Below are positions 1-5,068 of a stretch of 5,068 bases of DNA, one piece after another (position 1 is the stretch's first letter; every line of letters starts with the position of its first letter). Below the pieces are notes generated by a model. That model was not told the DNA's origin, ran no database searches, and saw only the letters and a list, made by a program, of their open reading frames with translations. The stretch is taken from positions 1-5,068 of the forward strand of contig JADFQF010000160.1 of the NCBI GenBank assembly GCA_022561955.1, read 5' to 3'. Position numbers and translations under genes: made by a program. This stretch comes from Chloroflexota bacterium (lineage in GTDB: Bacteria > Chloroflexota > Dehalococcoidia > SAR202 > UBA11138).

Positions 1-6
1 TATCTG

Positions 7-36
7 CCCGTTTGTCCTGAACCTGGCGAAGGATGG
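7..36. repeat. Possible degenerate copy of a dispersed GTCCTGA...GAAGGA intergenic repeat
   Basis: Downstream of the hydrolase stop, the block containing GTTTGTCCTGAACC and, a few bases on, GGCGAAGGATGG resembles a short imperfect palindrome of the form GTTCGTCCTGAGC / GTCGAAGGACG. I recall this type as scattered between genes in many environmental bacterial genomes. The outer arms pair only partly here (GTCCT with AGGAT, one wobble or mismatch), so this would be a worn copy. It could also contribute weakly to ending hydrolase transcription. The identification rests on memory and one copy in the window. Confidence 0.3.
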
Positions 37-104
37 TCCATTCTGGATTGACGTTGAGGCGCCACAGGGGGCAGCCAAATTCAAGTTTAGGCTCTGCATC
101 GGGT

Positions 105-990
105 CTAAGGCAGCAGGAAATCGCAGACGGCGTCTTGTAAAGCCAAAAAATTGTCGGCGAGGACGGTGTGGCCCGCATTCGGGATCTCCACGAACCTTAC
201 GTTTGCCTACTCGCACCATGTCGGCGGCTGAGGCGGATTCCAGCAGATCGGAATTCGCACCGCGCACTAACAGCGTTGGCGCGGATATGGCCTTCCACAA
301 GGGCCACAGAAGCTCCGCACCGTCGCCGGTGTCGCCGGAGCTGATGACCCCGTCTGTCGCAGGGTCGTATTTCCAGCGAAGTCTGCCCCTGCTGTTCCGC
401 GTCAGGTTATGCTCCACGATTCTGCGTAGATCGCCGTCATCACGGGGCGATTCATCTCCCTTAACCCATCGCAGCGCATCGGCGACATCGGCGAAGTCCG
501 GTGGCCTTTCACTCGCAGAGTCCCGCATTTTTCGTATGGCGACACCGTTTATCTCCGGACCTATGTCAACAACGACGAGCCTATCGACTCCCGTGGGGTT
601 CACCCCGGCGTAGGCAAATGCGACGAGCCCTCCGAGGGATTCACCTGCCAATGTGACGGGGGAGCTTCCCAGGCGCCCTATGAACGCACCGAGGTCGGCA
701 AGATAGTCCTCGACCTGGTAGGCCATTTCGTCGGACCAGCGGCTGTCGCCGTGGCCTCTCATATCCAGTGCGACGACATGGTAGTGTCGGCTCAGGGCTT
801 TGGAGAGCGGGTCCCATACGTGGGCGTGGCCGTGTAATCCGTGAAGCAAGACCAACGTGGGGGCATCTCTCGATCCCCACTCCACATAGTGCAGGCGGAT
901 GCCGTTACACTCCGCATAGCTCCCTGTAAAGGGCGTTACTTGTGATGGCGGCCACCTCGAAAGCCTCGGGCCGAGTATATCAGGGGCCAA
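105..990 (-). pseudogene. α/β-hydrolase fold protein, frameshifted, start codon uncertain
   Basis: Numbering residues from a TTG at 990-988, the minus strand encodes a typical α/β-hydrolase: the N-terminal strand NGIRLHYVEWG (29-39), the oxyanion-hole HGLHGH (50-55), DMRGHGDS (76-83), the nucleophile elbow GESLGG with Ser118 (codon 639-637), the strand VVVDIGPE (139-146) and the acid-bearing strand LLVRGANSD with probable catalytic Asp248. This frame then stops making sense and stays open to the window edge. The family's C-terminal histidine motif (VEIPNAGHTVLADN) continues in the next frame and ends at TAG 107-105. Joined by removing one base, the protein would be about 294 aa, a normal family length. 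The family splits esters, epoxides, haloalkanes or C-C bonds; the substrate cannot be inferred. No ATG or GTG lies in frame upstream of the core, and the TTG has only a weak SD. It is divergent from the DUF1800 unit. I call it a pseudogene, but a sequencing or assembly error would look the same. The family is certain, the functional status is not. Confidence 0.82.
952..957 (-). promoter_or_regulatory. Possible Shine-Dalgarno AGGTGG for the hydrolase
   Basis: AGGTGG on the minus strand lies about 10 bases after the predicted transcription start near 967 and 12 bases before an in-frame GTA codon (939-937). That codon is followed by ACG CCC TTT ACA GGG, reading T-P-F-T-G just ahead of the conserved first strand. 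A start codon here would give a normal leader and a normal N-terminus, so the ancestral start may have been at this GTA and been lost by one substitution. This is speculative. Confidence 0.25.
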
Positions 991-1003
991 AATATCCGGT
1001 CAA
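974..1003 (-). promoter_or_regulatory. Strong σ70-type promoter for the α/β-hydrolase gene
   Basis: On the minus strand a -35 box TTGACC (1003-998, 5/6 to consensus) is followed after 18 bp by a -10 box TATACT (979-974, 5/6). TG at 982-981 precedes it, making an extended -10 (TGATATACT). The expected transcription start is near 967, just upstream of the hydrolase coding frame. This start would leave the only in-frame TTG (990-988) outside the transcript. The match is read directly from the sequence; activity is inferred. Confidence 0.55.
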
Positions 1004-1132
1004 TTCCGCAGTGCTGTCTCATTGCCTGAATTCGATTTCAGCTATGATCAACATAGATTCGCCTCGTAATCGAAGGGCGAGAGAGGGCCCCACGTGGAAG
1101 TAAAGCCGCGCTCACCTAAATCCCCATACCGG

Positions 1133-1161
1133 TTGTGTGGGCAAAACGTCTGTTGTAGAAT
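1133..1161 (+). promoter_or_regulatory. Candidate promoter for the DUF1800-DUF1501-NHL unit
   Basis: A -10 box TAGAAT (1156-1161, 5/6 to TATAAT) lies exactly 17 bp after a poor -35 box TTGTGT (1133-1138, 3/6). Transcription would begin near 1168 and leave a leader of about 90 nt before the DUF1800 start. It is the best-spaced pair I found in this intergenic stretch, but the weak -35 box makes it tentative. An inverted repeat overlaps its -10 box and start site, which would suit regulation. Confidence 0.3.
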
Positions 1162-1180
1162 ACAGACATAAACAGTATTC
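1158..1180. promoter_or_regulatory. Inverted repeat GAATAC-N11-GTATTC, possible operator
   Basis: A perfect 6-bp inverted repeat, GAATAC (1158-1163) and GTATTC (1175-1180), has 17 bp between equivalent positions of the two half-sites. It overlaps the candidate -10 box and start site of the rightward unit, where a dimeric repressor could act. There is no regulator gene in the window to link it to, and an AT-rich 6-bp repeat can arise by chance. Confidence 0.2.
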
Positions 1181-1258
1181 CTTGCGCATTGACTATTAAA
1201 AGTCGCTACGAGACGAGATATTCTTACGTAGCCATACACAGAGCATGGAGGGAAATGA

Positions 1259-2665
1259 ATGGCCAAGGACCAGATTAACCTTTTCGCCCACTTAATGCGT
1301 CGAGCCGGCTTCGGCGAAAGTCGAGCGGACCTCGAAAAATTGGTCGAGAAGGGCTACGAGGCGACCATCGAAGACCTGTTGAACCCCGAAAGGTTTCCCG
1401 AAGTCGAAGACGACGTGTGGAAGCGATACAATCTGGAGATGACCTATAACGACTCGCTTCAGGCACATGTGGGGCGTTGGTTCTACCACATGATCAACAC
1501 GGAGCGCCCTCTCGAAGAGAAGATGGCCCTCTTCTGGCATCACGTCTTCGCTACCGGATGGTACAAGGGCGAGCACACGCCCACCATGATCGATCAGATC
1601 GACGCCTTCAGAGATATCGGCATGACCGACATGAAGACTGTTCTCCTTACCCTGGCCAAAGACCCTGCTATGAACTACTGGCTGGACAACTGCGAGAACC
1701 ACGCGGACCAGCCAAACGAGAACTGGGGAAGAGAGCTGCTCGAGCTATTCTCCATGGGAGTGGGGCACTATTCCGAGGAGGATATCAAGAACGCCTCACG
1801 TGCGTTTACGGGGTGGACGTTCACTCAACCTATCCCGCTGTACCCATTCGGCCATTACGATTCGACCTTCGAGTTCGTCGAGGCCGATCACGACAACAGC
1901 GAGAAGACGTTCCTCGGACAGAGTGGCAACCTGAACGGCGAGGACATTATTGAAATCATCGTCAAACAGCGGGCCACCGCAATGTTCCTATGTAGGCACC
2001 TTTACAACTTCTTCGTTGCGGACGAACCTCAGGTGCCGTCATGGGCGCTGGAAGCACCCGGAGACCCAGATGCTGTCGAGTCGTTGATAACCACCTATAT
2101 GGACACCGATGGTGACATAAAGTCGATATTGAAGGTACTTTTCAACTCCGAATTCTTCAAGAACGCCCAGTTCAAGAAGATAAAGAGCCCCACGGAGCTC
2201 GTGGCCGGCACAATTAAGCTTGTAGGCACGTACACGTACCCGGAACCGAACGAACGCGTAGGCGCTCTGGGCTCCGCGACATCTGTAATGGGGCAGGAAT
2301 TGATGAACCCGCCCACCGTCGAGGGGTGGCATACGGGCCACGAGTGGATCGACGGCGGCACATTGAATGAGCGCATCAACTTCGCCGTGAATCAGCTAAA
2401 CGACATCACGAAGCCAGGTGTGCAGGATATCGTTTCGAGGATTAGCGCCGAGGGTAATCTCGCTCCCGACGCCTTCGTAGAGAGGTGCCTGGACCTCACA
2501 GGGCCTGTCGAAGTCGGCGACACGACACGGGAAGCGCTCTTGAAATTTGCCGAGTCCGAAGGAGTCCTTCGATTCGACGACGACGATGCCCGGCAAGAGA
2601 GCGGCGCGCGAATCGGCCGCATGATGCAACTTATAGTTTCGACGCGAGAATATCAGTTTGCGTAG
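1259..2665 (+). CDS. DUF1800 family protein
   Basis: This 468-aa protein matches the DUF1800 family along its full length. Visible hallmarks are the N-terminal HLMRRAGFG (11-19), FWHHVFATG (92-100), the signature NENWGRELLELFSMGVG (153-169) continuing to RAFTGW (181-186), a helix with FLCRHLYNFFV (243-253), SPTELVAG (310-317), MNPPTVEGWHTGHEWI (349-364) and the closing RMMQLIVSTREYQFA (454-468). The biochemical role of the family is unknown; its genes are typically next to a DUF1501 gene, as here. There is no signal peptide or membrane segment: the N-terminus MAKDQINLF is polar, so a cytoplasmic location is inferred. The ATG is supported by a strong SD, GGAGGG (1247-1252), six bases upstream. 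It is the first gene of the rightward unit; the next gene starts 29 bp after its TAG. Family assignment is firm, function open. Confidence 0.93.
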   Translation: MAKDQINLFAHLMRRAGFGESRADLEKLVEKGYEATIEDLLNPERFPEVEDDVWKRYNLEMTYNDSLQAHVGRWFYHMINTERPLEEKMALFWHHVFATGWYKGEHTPTMIDQIDAFRDIGMTDMKTVLLTLAKDPAMNYWLDNCENHADQPNENWGRELLELFSMGVGHYSEEDIKNASRAFTGWTFTQPIPLYPFGHYDSTFEFVEADHDNSEKTFLGQSGNLNGEDIIEIIVKQRATAMFLCRHLYNFFVADEPQVPSWALEAPGDPDAVESLITTYMDTDGDIKSILKVLFNSEFFKNAQFKKIKSPTELVAGTIKLVGTYTYPEPNERVGALGSATSVMGQELMNPPTVEGWHTGHEWIDGGTLNERINFAVNQLNDITKPGVQDIVSRISAEGNLAPDAFVERCLDLTGPVEVGDTTREALLKFAESEGVLRFDDDDARQESGARIGRMMQLIVSTREYQFA

Positions 2666-2677
2666 CGTCATTGTCAT

Positions 2678-2684
2678 AAAGGAG
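2678..2684 (+). promoter_or_regulatory. Ribosome binding site of the DUF1501 gene
   Basis: AAAGGAG lies 10 bases before the ATG at 2695, inside the 29-bp gap after the DUF1800 stop. No terminator or promoter fits in this gap, so the two genes are very likely translated from one mRNA. The spacing is slightly long but normal. Confidence 0.6.
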
Positions 2685-2694
2685 TGTAGGCAAT

Positions 2695-3828
2695 ATGGCT
2701 AGTAGCGAGAAGAGCCCCGTCATGGTCGTTCTGCAGCTGAGCGGCGGCAACGATTTCATGAACACGGTCATCCCTTACAACAATTCCGTGTATTACGACA
2801 TGCGTAAGCTCGTTAAGATTGAGCAAGACCAGGTGCTTCCAATCAATGATGAGCTTGCCTTCAATCCCAATTTCGCTCCCATAAAAGAGATGTACGACGA
2901 GGGTTCGGTGGCCATCGTTCAGGGCATCGGCTATCCCAACTCCGATCGTTCGCACTTTCGAGGGATGGATATCTGGCACACATGCGAGCCGCACGAGGTC
3001 GTCATGGAGGGGTGGGTCGGCAAGGCCCTTCGGGAGATAGACCCCAACGGCGAGGACGAGCTTACCGGCATTAACTTCGGGGTGGGCCTGCCACGCGCGA
3101 TGGCACTGCCCGGCGTTCCGGTAACGTCCGTGAACGACCTGGACACCTACGGCCTGATGACCGGCATCGCAGCGGAAGACCAACGTTCGCAGGCGCTTCA
3201 GACGTTCAAGGATATGTACGCCCAGGCCATCGGCTCCGGACCGGTCATGGATTATCTGGCGCGGACCGGCATCGACGTGCTGAGAGGCGCGGACCGTTTG
3301 AAAGAAGCCCCGGCCATGTACAAGTCCACAATCGAATACGGAGAGAACGGCATCTCCAAGAGCCTCCGCGACATCGCCCGTATTCACACGGCAGGACTGG
3401 GCACACGAATCTTCTATACCAGCCAGGGCGGCTACGATACCCACGCCAATCAGATGCCTTCACACCCGAAGCTGCTGCAAGACCTGTCAGGCGCCATAAG
3501 GGACTTCTTCGACGACCTCAAGGAGCACGACGCTGCAGACAACGTCGTTATGCTCGTCTTCACTGAGTTCGGCCGTCGTGTCGGGGACAATGGCAGCGGC
3601 ACCGACCACGGATCGGGAGGCGGCGCTTTCATAATCGGCGAGCCTGTCAATGGCGGACTGTATTCTGAATACCCGTCACTGAACTCCGACACGTGGGCCA
3701 GGGGCGAAGACCTGGAGCACACGATCGACTTCCGCGGCATCTACTCGACCATGCTTGAGCAGTGGATGTCCATTGACCCGGTGCCGATCGTCAACGGTAC
3801 ATACGAACAGATACAACCGTTCAAGTAA
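2695..3828 (+). CDS. DUF1501 family protein (sulfatase/alkaline-phosphatase-like fold), no Tat signal
   Basis: This 377-aa protein is a DUF1501 member. Motifs in order: VVLQLSGGNDFMNTVIPY (11-28, the family's first strand and GGxD loop), IVQGIGYPN (74-82) with DRSHFRGMDIWHT (84-96), GGYDTHANQ (245-253), FTEFGRRVGDNG (289-300) followed by TDHGSGGG (303-310), and DFRGIYSTMLEQW (345-357). The Asp and His residues in GGND, DTH and TDHG sit where the related sulfatase/alkaline-phosphatase fold places metal ligands, so a metal-dependent hydrolase is plausible; the reaction is unknown. Many family members begin with a twin-arginine signal. This one starts MASSEKSPVMVV, directly at the first core strand, so it is slightly short and probably cytoplasmic. 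The start is fixed by AAAGGAG upstream. It is the second gene of the unit, paired with DUF1800; a stable hairpin follows its TAA. Confidence 0.93.
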   Translation: MASSEKSPVMVVLQLSGGNDFMNTVIPYNNSVYYDMRKLVKIEQDQVLPINDELAFNPNFAPIKEMYDEGSVAIVQGIGYPNSDRSHFRGMDIWHTCEPHEVVMEGWVGKALREIDPNGEDELTGINFGVGLPRAMALPGVPVTSVNDLDTYGLMTGIAAEDQRSQALQTFKDMYAQAIGSGPVMDYLARTGIDVLRGADRLKEAPAMYKSTIEYGENGISKSLRDIARIHTAGLGTRIFYTSQGGYDTHANQMPSHPKLLQDLSGAIRDFFDDLKEHDAADNVVMLVFTEFGRRVGDNGSGTDHGSGGGAFIIGEPVNGGLYSEYPSLNSDTWARGEDLEHTIDFRGIYSTMLEQWMSIDPVPIVNGTYEQIQPFK

Positions 3829-3834
3829 ACATAC

Positions 3835-3870
3835 TCGGCATGCGGCTGCCTCGTGGCGGCCGCATGCCGA
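3835..3870 (+). other. Stable 16-bp hairpin between DUF1501 and the NHL gene
   Basis: TCGGCATGCGGC (3835-3846) pairs perfectly with GCCGCATGCCGA (3859-3870). Inside, T3847-G3858 forms a wobble and GCC pairs with GGC, leaving a 4-base loop TCGT (3851-3854). The 12-bp outer stem is unbroken. No T-tract follows (ATACGAGG), so it is not a standard Rho-independent terminator. It starts seven bases after the DUF1501 stop and ends four bases before the SD of the next gene. Likely roles are protecting the 3' end of the upstream message, partial attenuation or lowering translation of the NHL gene. It could also be a copy of a dispersed palindrome. Confidence 0.7.
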
Positions 3871-3874
3871 ATAC

Positions 3875-3880
3875 GAGGTG
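3875..3880 (+). promoter_or_regulatory. Ribosome binding site deciding the NHL-protein start
   Basis: GAGGTG lies five bases before the ATG at 3886. An in-frame GTG at 3853 would add 11 residues, but it falls inside the hairpin loop and stem and has no purine-rich site at a proper distance, so the ATG is preferred. Confidence 0.6.
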
Positions 3881-3885
3881 ATAGC

Positions 3886-4884
3886 ATGACCAGACCAAGT
3901 GCGCTCCTGAGGGCGGGTTTCCCTTACGAAATGAGCCTGGGAATGAGGCGCGTTACCTCAAATGCCGTCGATCTTGCCCTGGGCAATGAAGACAGAGTGT
4001 ACGTACTTTGCCGTGGCGGGCTTGGCATGGAGATAAGAATCCTCAACTGGGACGACGATAACCTGGGCACCATCGGCACGGGTAAATTCCAGTGGCCATC
4101 GTCCGTTCTATGCGACTCCGACGAGAACCTTTATGTGTCCGACGAGGCGCACAACAAGGTCTTCGTGTTCAATAAGGACGGCGAAGAGACGGCTTCCTGG
4201 GGAACGAAGGGCAACGGAGACGGTGAGTTCGACCGGCCCACCGGCATGAGCTTCGACGGCGACGGCAACATCATGATTTCCGACGCTCTGAATCACCGCG
4301 TTCAGAAATACGCCAAAGACGGCACCTTCATTTCCCAATTCGGCGAAAATGGCGATGGAGACGGCCAGCTCAACATGCCCTGGGGCACGACGGTTGACGA
4401 GGTGGGCGACGTATATGTGGCCGACTGGAGAAACGACCGAATACAGAAGTTCACCCCAGACGGCCGGTTCATCATGAAGCTCGGTAGCTCGGGCAGCGGG
4501 CCTGGGATGTTGAACAGGCCGACTGGTGTCGCGGTGGATAGCGACGGCGACATCTACGTTGCCGACTGGGGCAATAACCGCATTCAGCTGTTCACCGAAG
4601 AAGGACGCTACGTGGAGCAGTTCATCGGCGACTCCGTTCTATCGCGATCCGCCCAACAGTACATCCTGGCGAATCCGGTCACTCTGCGGTTACGGGAGAT
4701 GGCCGACCTGGAGCCGACCAAGCGGTTCCGAGCGCCGATATATGTACGATTGGGCGACGAAGGCCGGATGCTCGTGCCGGACTTCGGCTCCCATCGTGTC
4801 CAGGTATACAAGAAGAACGCCATTCCTCTAAGCGAAAGCGAGATCGCGCCTCTGCTGAGGAACCCGATTCTGCTGACGACGTAA
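3886..4884 (+). CDS. NHL-repeat six-bladed β-propeller protein
   Basis: The 332-aa product is built of NHL repeats. Clear blades lie at about 64-106 (with NLYVSDEAHNKVFVF), 107-153 (NIMISDALNHRVQKY), 154-200 (DVYVADWRNDRIQKF) and 201-248 (DIYVADWGNNRIQLF). A degenerate first blade lies at about 25-63 (RVYVLCR) and a last one at about 281-311 (RMLVPDFGSHRVQVY), giving six blades. The linkers GDGEFDRPTG and GPGMLNRPTG are typical of the repeat. A charged segment (249-280) is inserted before the last blade. NHL propellers bind proteins, RNA or small ligands, and some are lyases; no catalytic site is evident, so a scaffold or ligand-binding role is likely. There is no signal peptide or membrane segment. 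The ATG is chosen for its GAGGTG site. It is the third gene of the unit, 57 bp after DUF1501, behind a strong hairpin. The fold is certain, the role unknown. Confidence 0.92.
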   Translation: MTRPSALLRAGFPYEMSLGMRRVTSNAVDLALGNEDRVYVLCRGGLGMEIRILNWDDDNLGTIGTGKFQWPSSVLCDSDENLYVSDEAHNKVFVFNKDGEETASWGTKGNGDGEFDRPTGMSFDGDGNIMISDALNHRVQKYAKDGTFISQFGENGDGDGQLNMPWGTTVDEVGDVYVADWRNDRIQKFTPDGRFIMKLGSSGSGPGMLNRPTGVAVDSDGDIYVADWGNNRIQLFTEEGRYVEQFIGDSVLSRSAQQYILANPVTLRLREMADLEPTKRFRAPIYVRLGDEGRMLVPDFGSHRVQVYKKNAIPLSESEIAPLLRNPILLTT

Positions 4885-4913
4885 GAAGCGCATTCGGGCT
4901 ATCGGAGATAGAT

Positions 4914-4940
4914 TAGGGGCGGGCTTAGTGTCCGCCCCTA
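4914..4940 (+). terminator. GC-rich palindrome, probable terminator of the three-gene unit
   Basis: TAGGGGCGG (4914-4922) pairs with CCGCCCCTA (4932-4940). A G-T wobble and a C-G pair extend the stem to 11 bp, around the loop TTAGT. It begins 29 bp after the NHL stop. Only a short ATTT follows, so termination may be inefficient or rely on other factors. The TAGGGGCG...CGCCCCTA form also resembles palindromes that I recall recurring between genes in some environmental bacteria, so it may be a dispersed repeat used as a terminator. Confidence 0.55.
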
Positions 4941-5068
4941 CGATTTCCGGGCAAGTATATTTCACTGATCCAAGGCATTTGACAAATAGGTTCATTCAAC
5001 CAGTTCAACCTTAACAGACTTTGCGATGGGTGCTACGCTAGATAACAATATGATCGAGAATATTGAGA
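4941..5068. other. Non-coding tail, nothing assignable
   Basis: This AT-richer stretch after the palindrome has no credible gene. It holds a perfect -35-like TTGACA (4979-4984), but no -10 box at 16-18 bp. An ATG at 5050 opens a frame to the window edge (MIENIE) but lacks a ribosome binding site. It may be the upstream region of a gene beyond the window. Confidence 0.4.

Noticed and set aside
195..215. Programmed ribosomal frameshifting in the hydrolase
   Set aside because: I see no slippery heptamer, stimulatory SD-like site or clear downstream structure, and this family is not known to need recoding. Decay or a base error is simpler.
203..613. Plus-strand open frame of 136 codons
   Set aside because: It lies antisense to the α/β-hydrolase, whose catalytic motifs are clear on the other strand. 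Its translation is Ser/Arg/Pro-rich with no recognisable domain.
1042..1056. CTATG-N5-CATAG inverted repeat in the divergent region
   Set aside because: A 5-bp AT-rich repeat is expected by chance, and it does not line up with either candidate promoter.
1048..1266. Minus-strand open frame of 72 codons in the divergent intergenic region
   Set aside because: It starts inside the DUF1800 start region, has Cys/aromatic-rich random-looking content and no recognisable motif.
2674..3444. Long minus-strand open frame of 256 codons
   Set aside because: It is the exact antisense of the DUF1501 core. It shows no domain or ribosome binding site, and its length is explained by the codon bias of the real gene.
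3853..3885. Upstream GTG start for the NHL protein
   Set aside because: It sits within the hairpin and lacks a ribosome binding site. The ATG at 3886 has GAGGTG at ideal spacing, and the extra residues are not part of the propeller.
4979..5052. Promoter and start of a further plus-strand gene
   Set aside because: TTGACA has no -10 partner at proper spacing. The ATG at 5050 has no Shine-Dalgarno site, and too little sequence remains to judge it.

Overview
The window reads as a piece of a moderately GC-rich bacterial chromosome. The gene types (a DUF1800/DUF1501 pair without export signals, an NHL propeller and an αβ-hydrolase opening with a Tyr-x-Glu-x-Asn-Gly strand) remind me of uncultured Chloroflexota such as SAR202/Dehalococcoidia. 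That is a recollection-based inference: there is no rRNA or marker gene here to test it. I see no tRNA, rRNA, CRISPR array, transposase or phage gene.

Layout. On the minus strand, about 105-990, lies an α/β-hydrolase gene with a complete set of catalytic motifs split over two frames. It carries a +1 frameshift near 195-215 and has no good start codon, so it is probably a decayed gene, or else an assembly with base errors. A strong σ70-type promoter on the minus strand (974-1003) faces it. Bases 991-1258 form a divergent intergenic region with no credible gene. It holds that promoter, a weaker candidate promoter for the rightward genes and a short inverted repeat.

On the plus strand three genes follow, closely spaced and each with a good Shine-Dalgarno site: DUF1800 (1259-2665), DUF1501 (2695-3828) and a six-bladed NHL-type β-propeller (3886-4884). 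The first two are 29 bp apart and are almost certainly co-transcribed. The third is separated by 57 bp that contain a very stable 16-bp hairpin ending four bases before its ribosome binding site. A GC-rich palindrome at 4914-4940 probably ends the unit. Bases 4941-5068 hold no gene I can support.

How the genes may work together. DUF1800 and DUF1501 proteins are a recurrent pair of unknown biochemical function. DUF1501 is related to the sulfatase/alkaline-phosphatase fold and is often exported by the Tat pathway. Here neither protein has a signal peptide or membrane segment, and the propeller has none either. The simplest reading is a three-protein cytoplasmic module: a putative hydrolase-like DUF1501, its DUF1800 partner and a propeller that could act as scaffold or sensor. 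This cassette is the best candidate in the window for an undescribed system, but its substrate cannot be read from the sequence.
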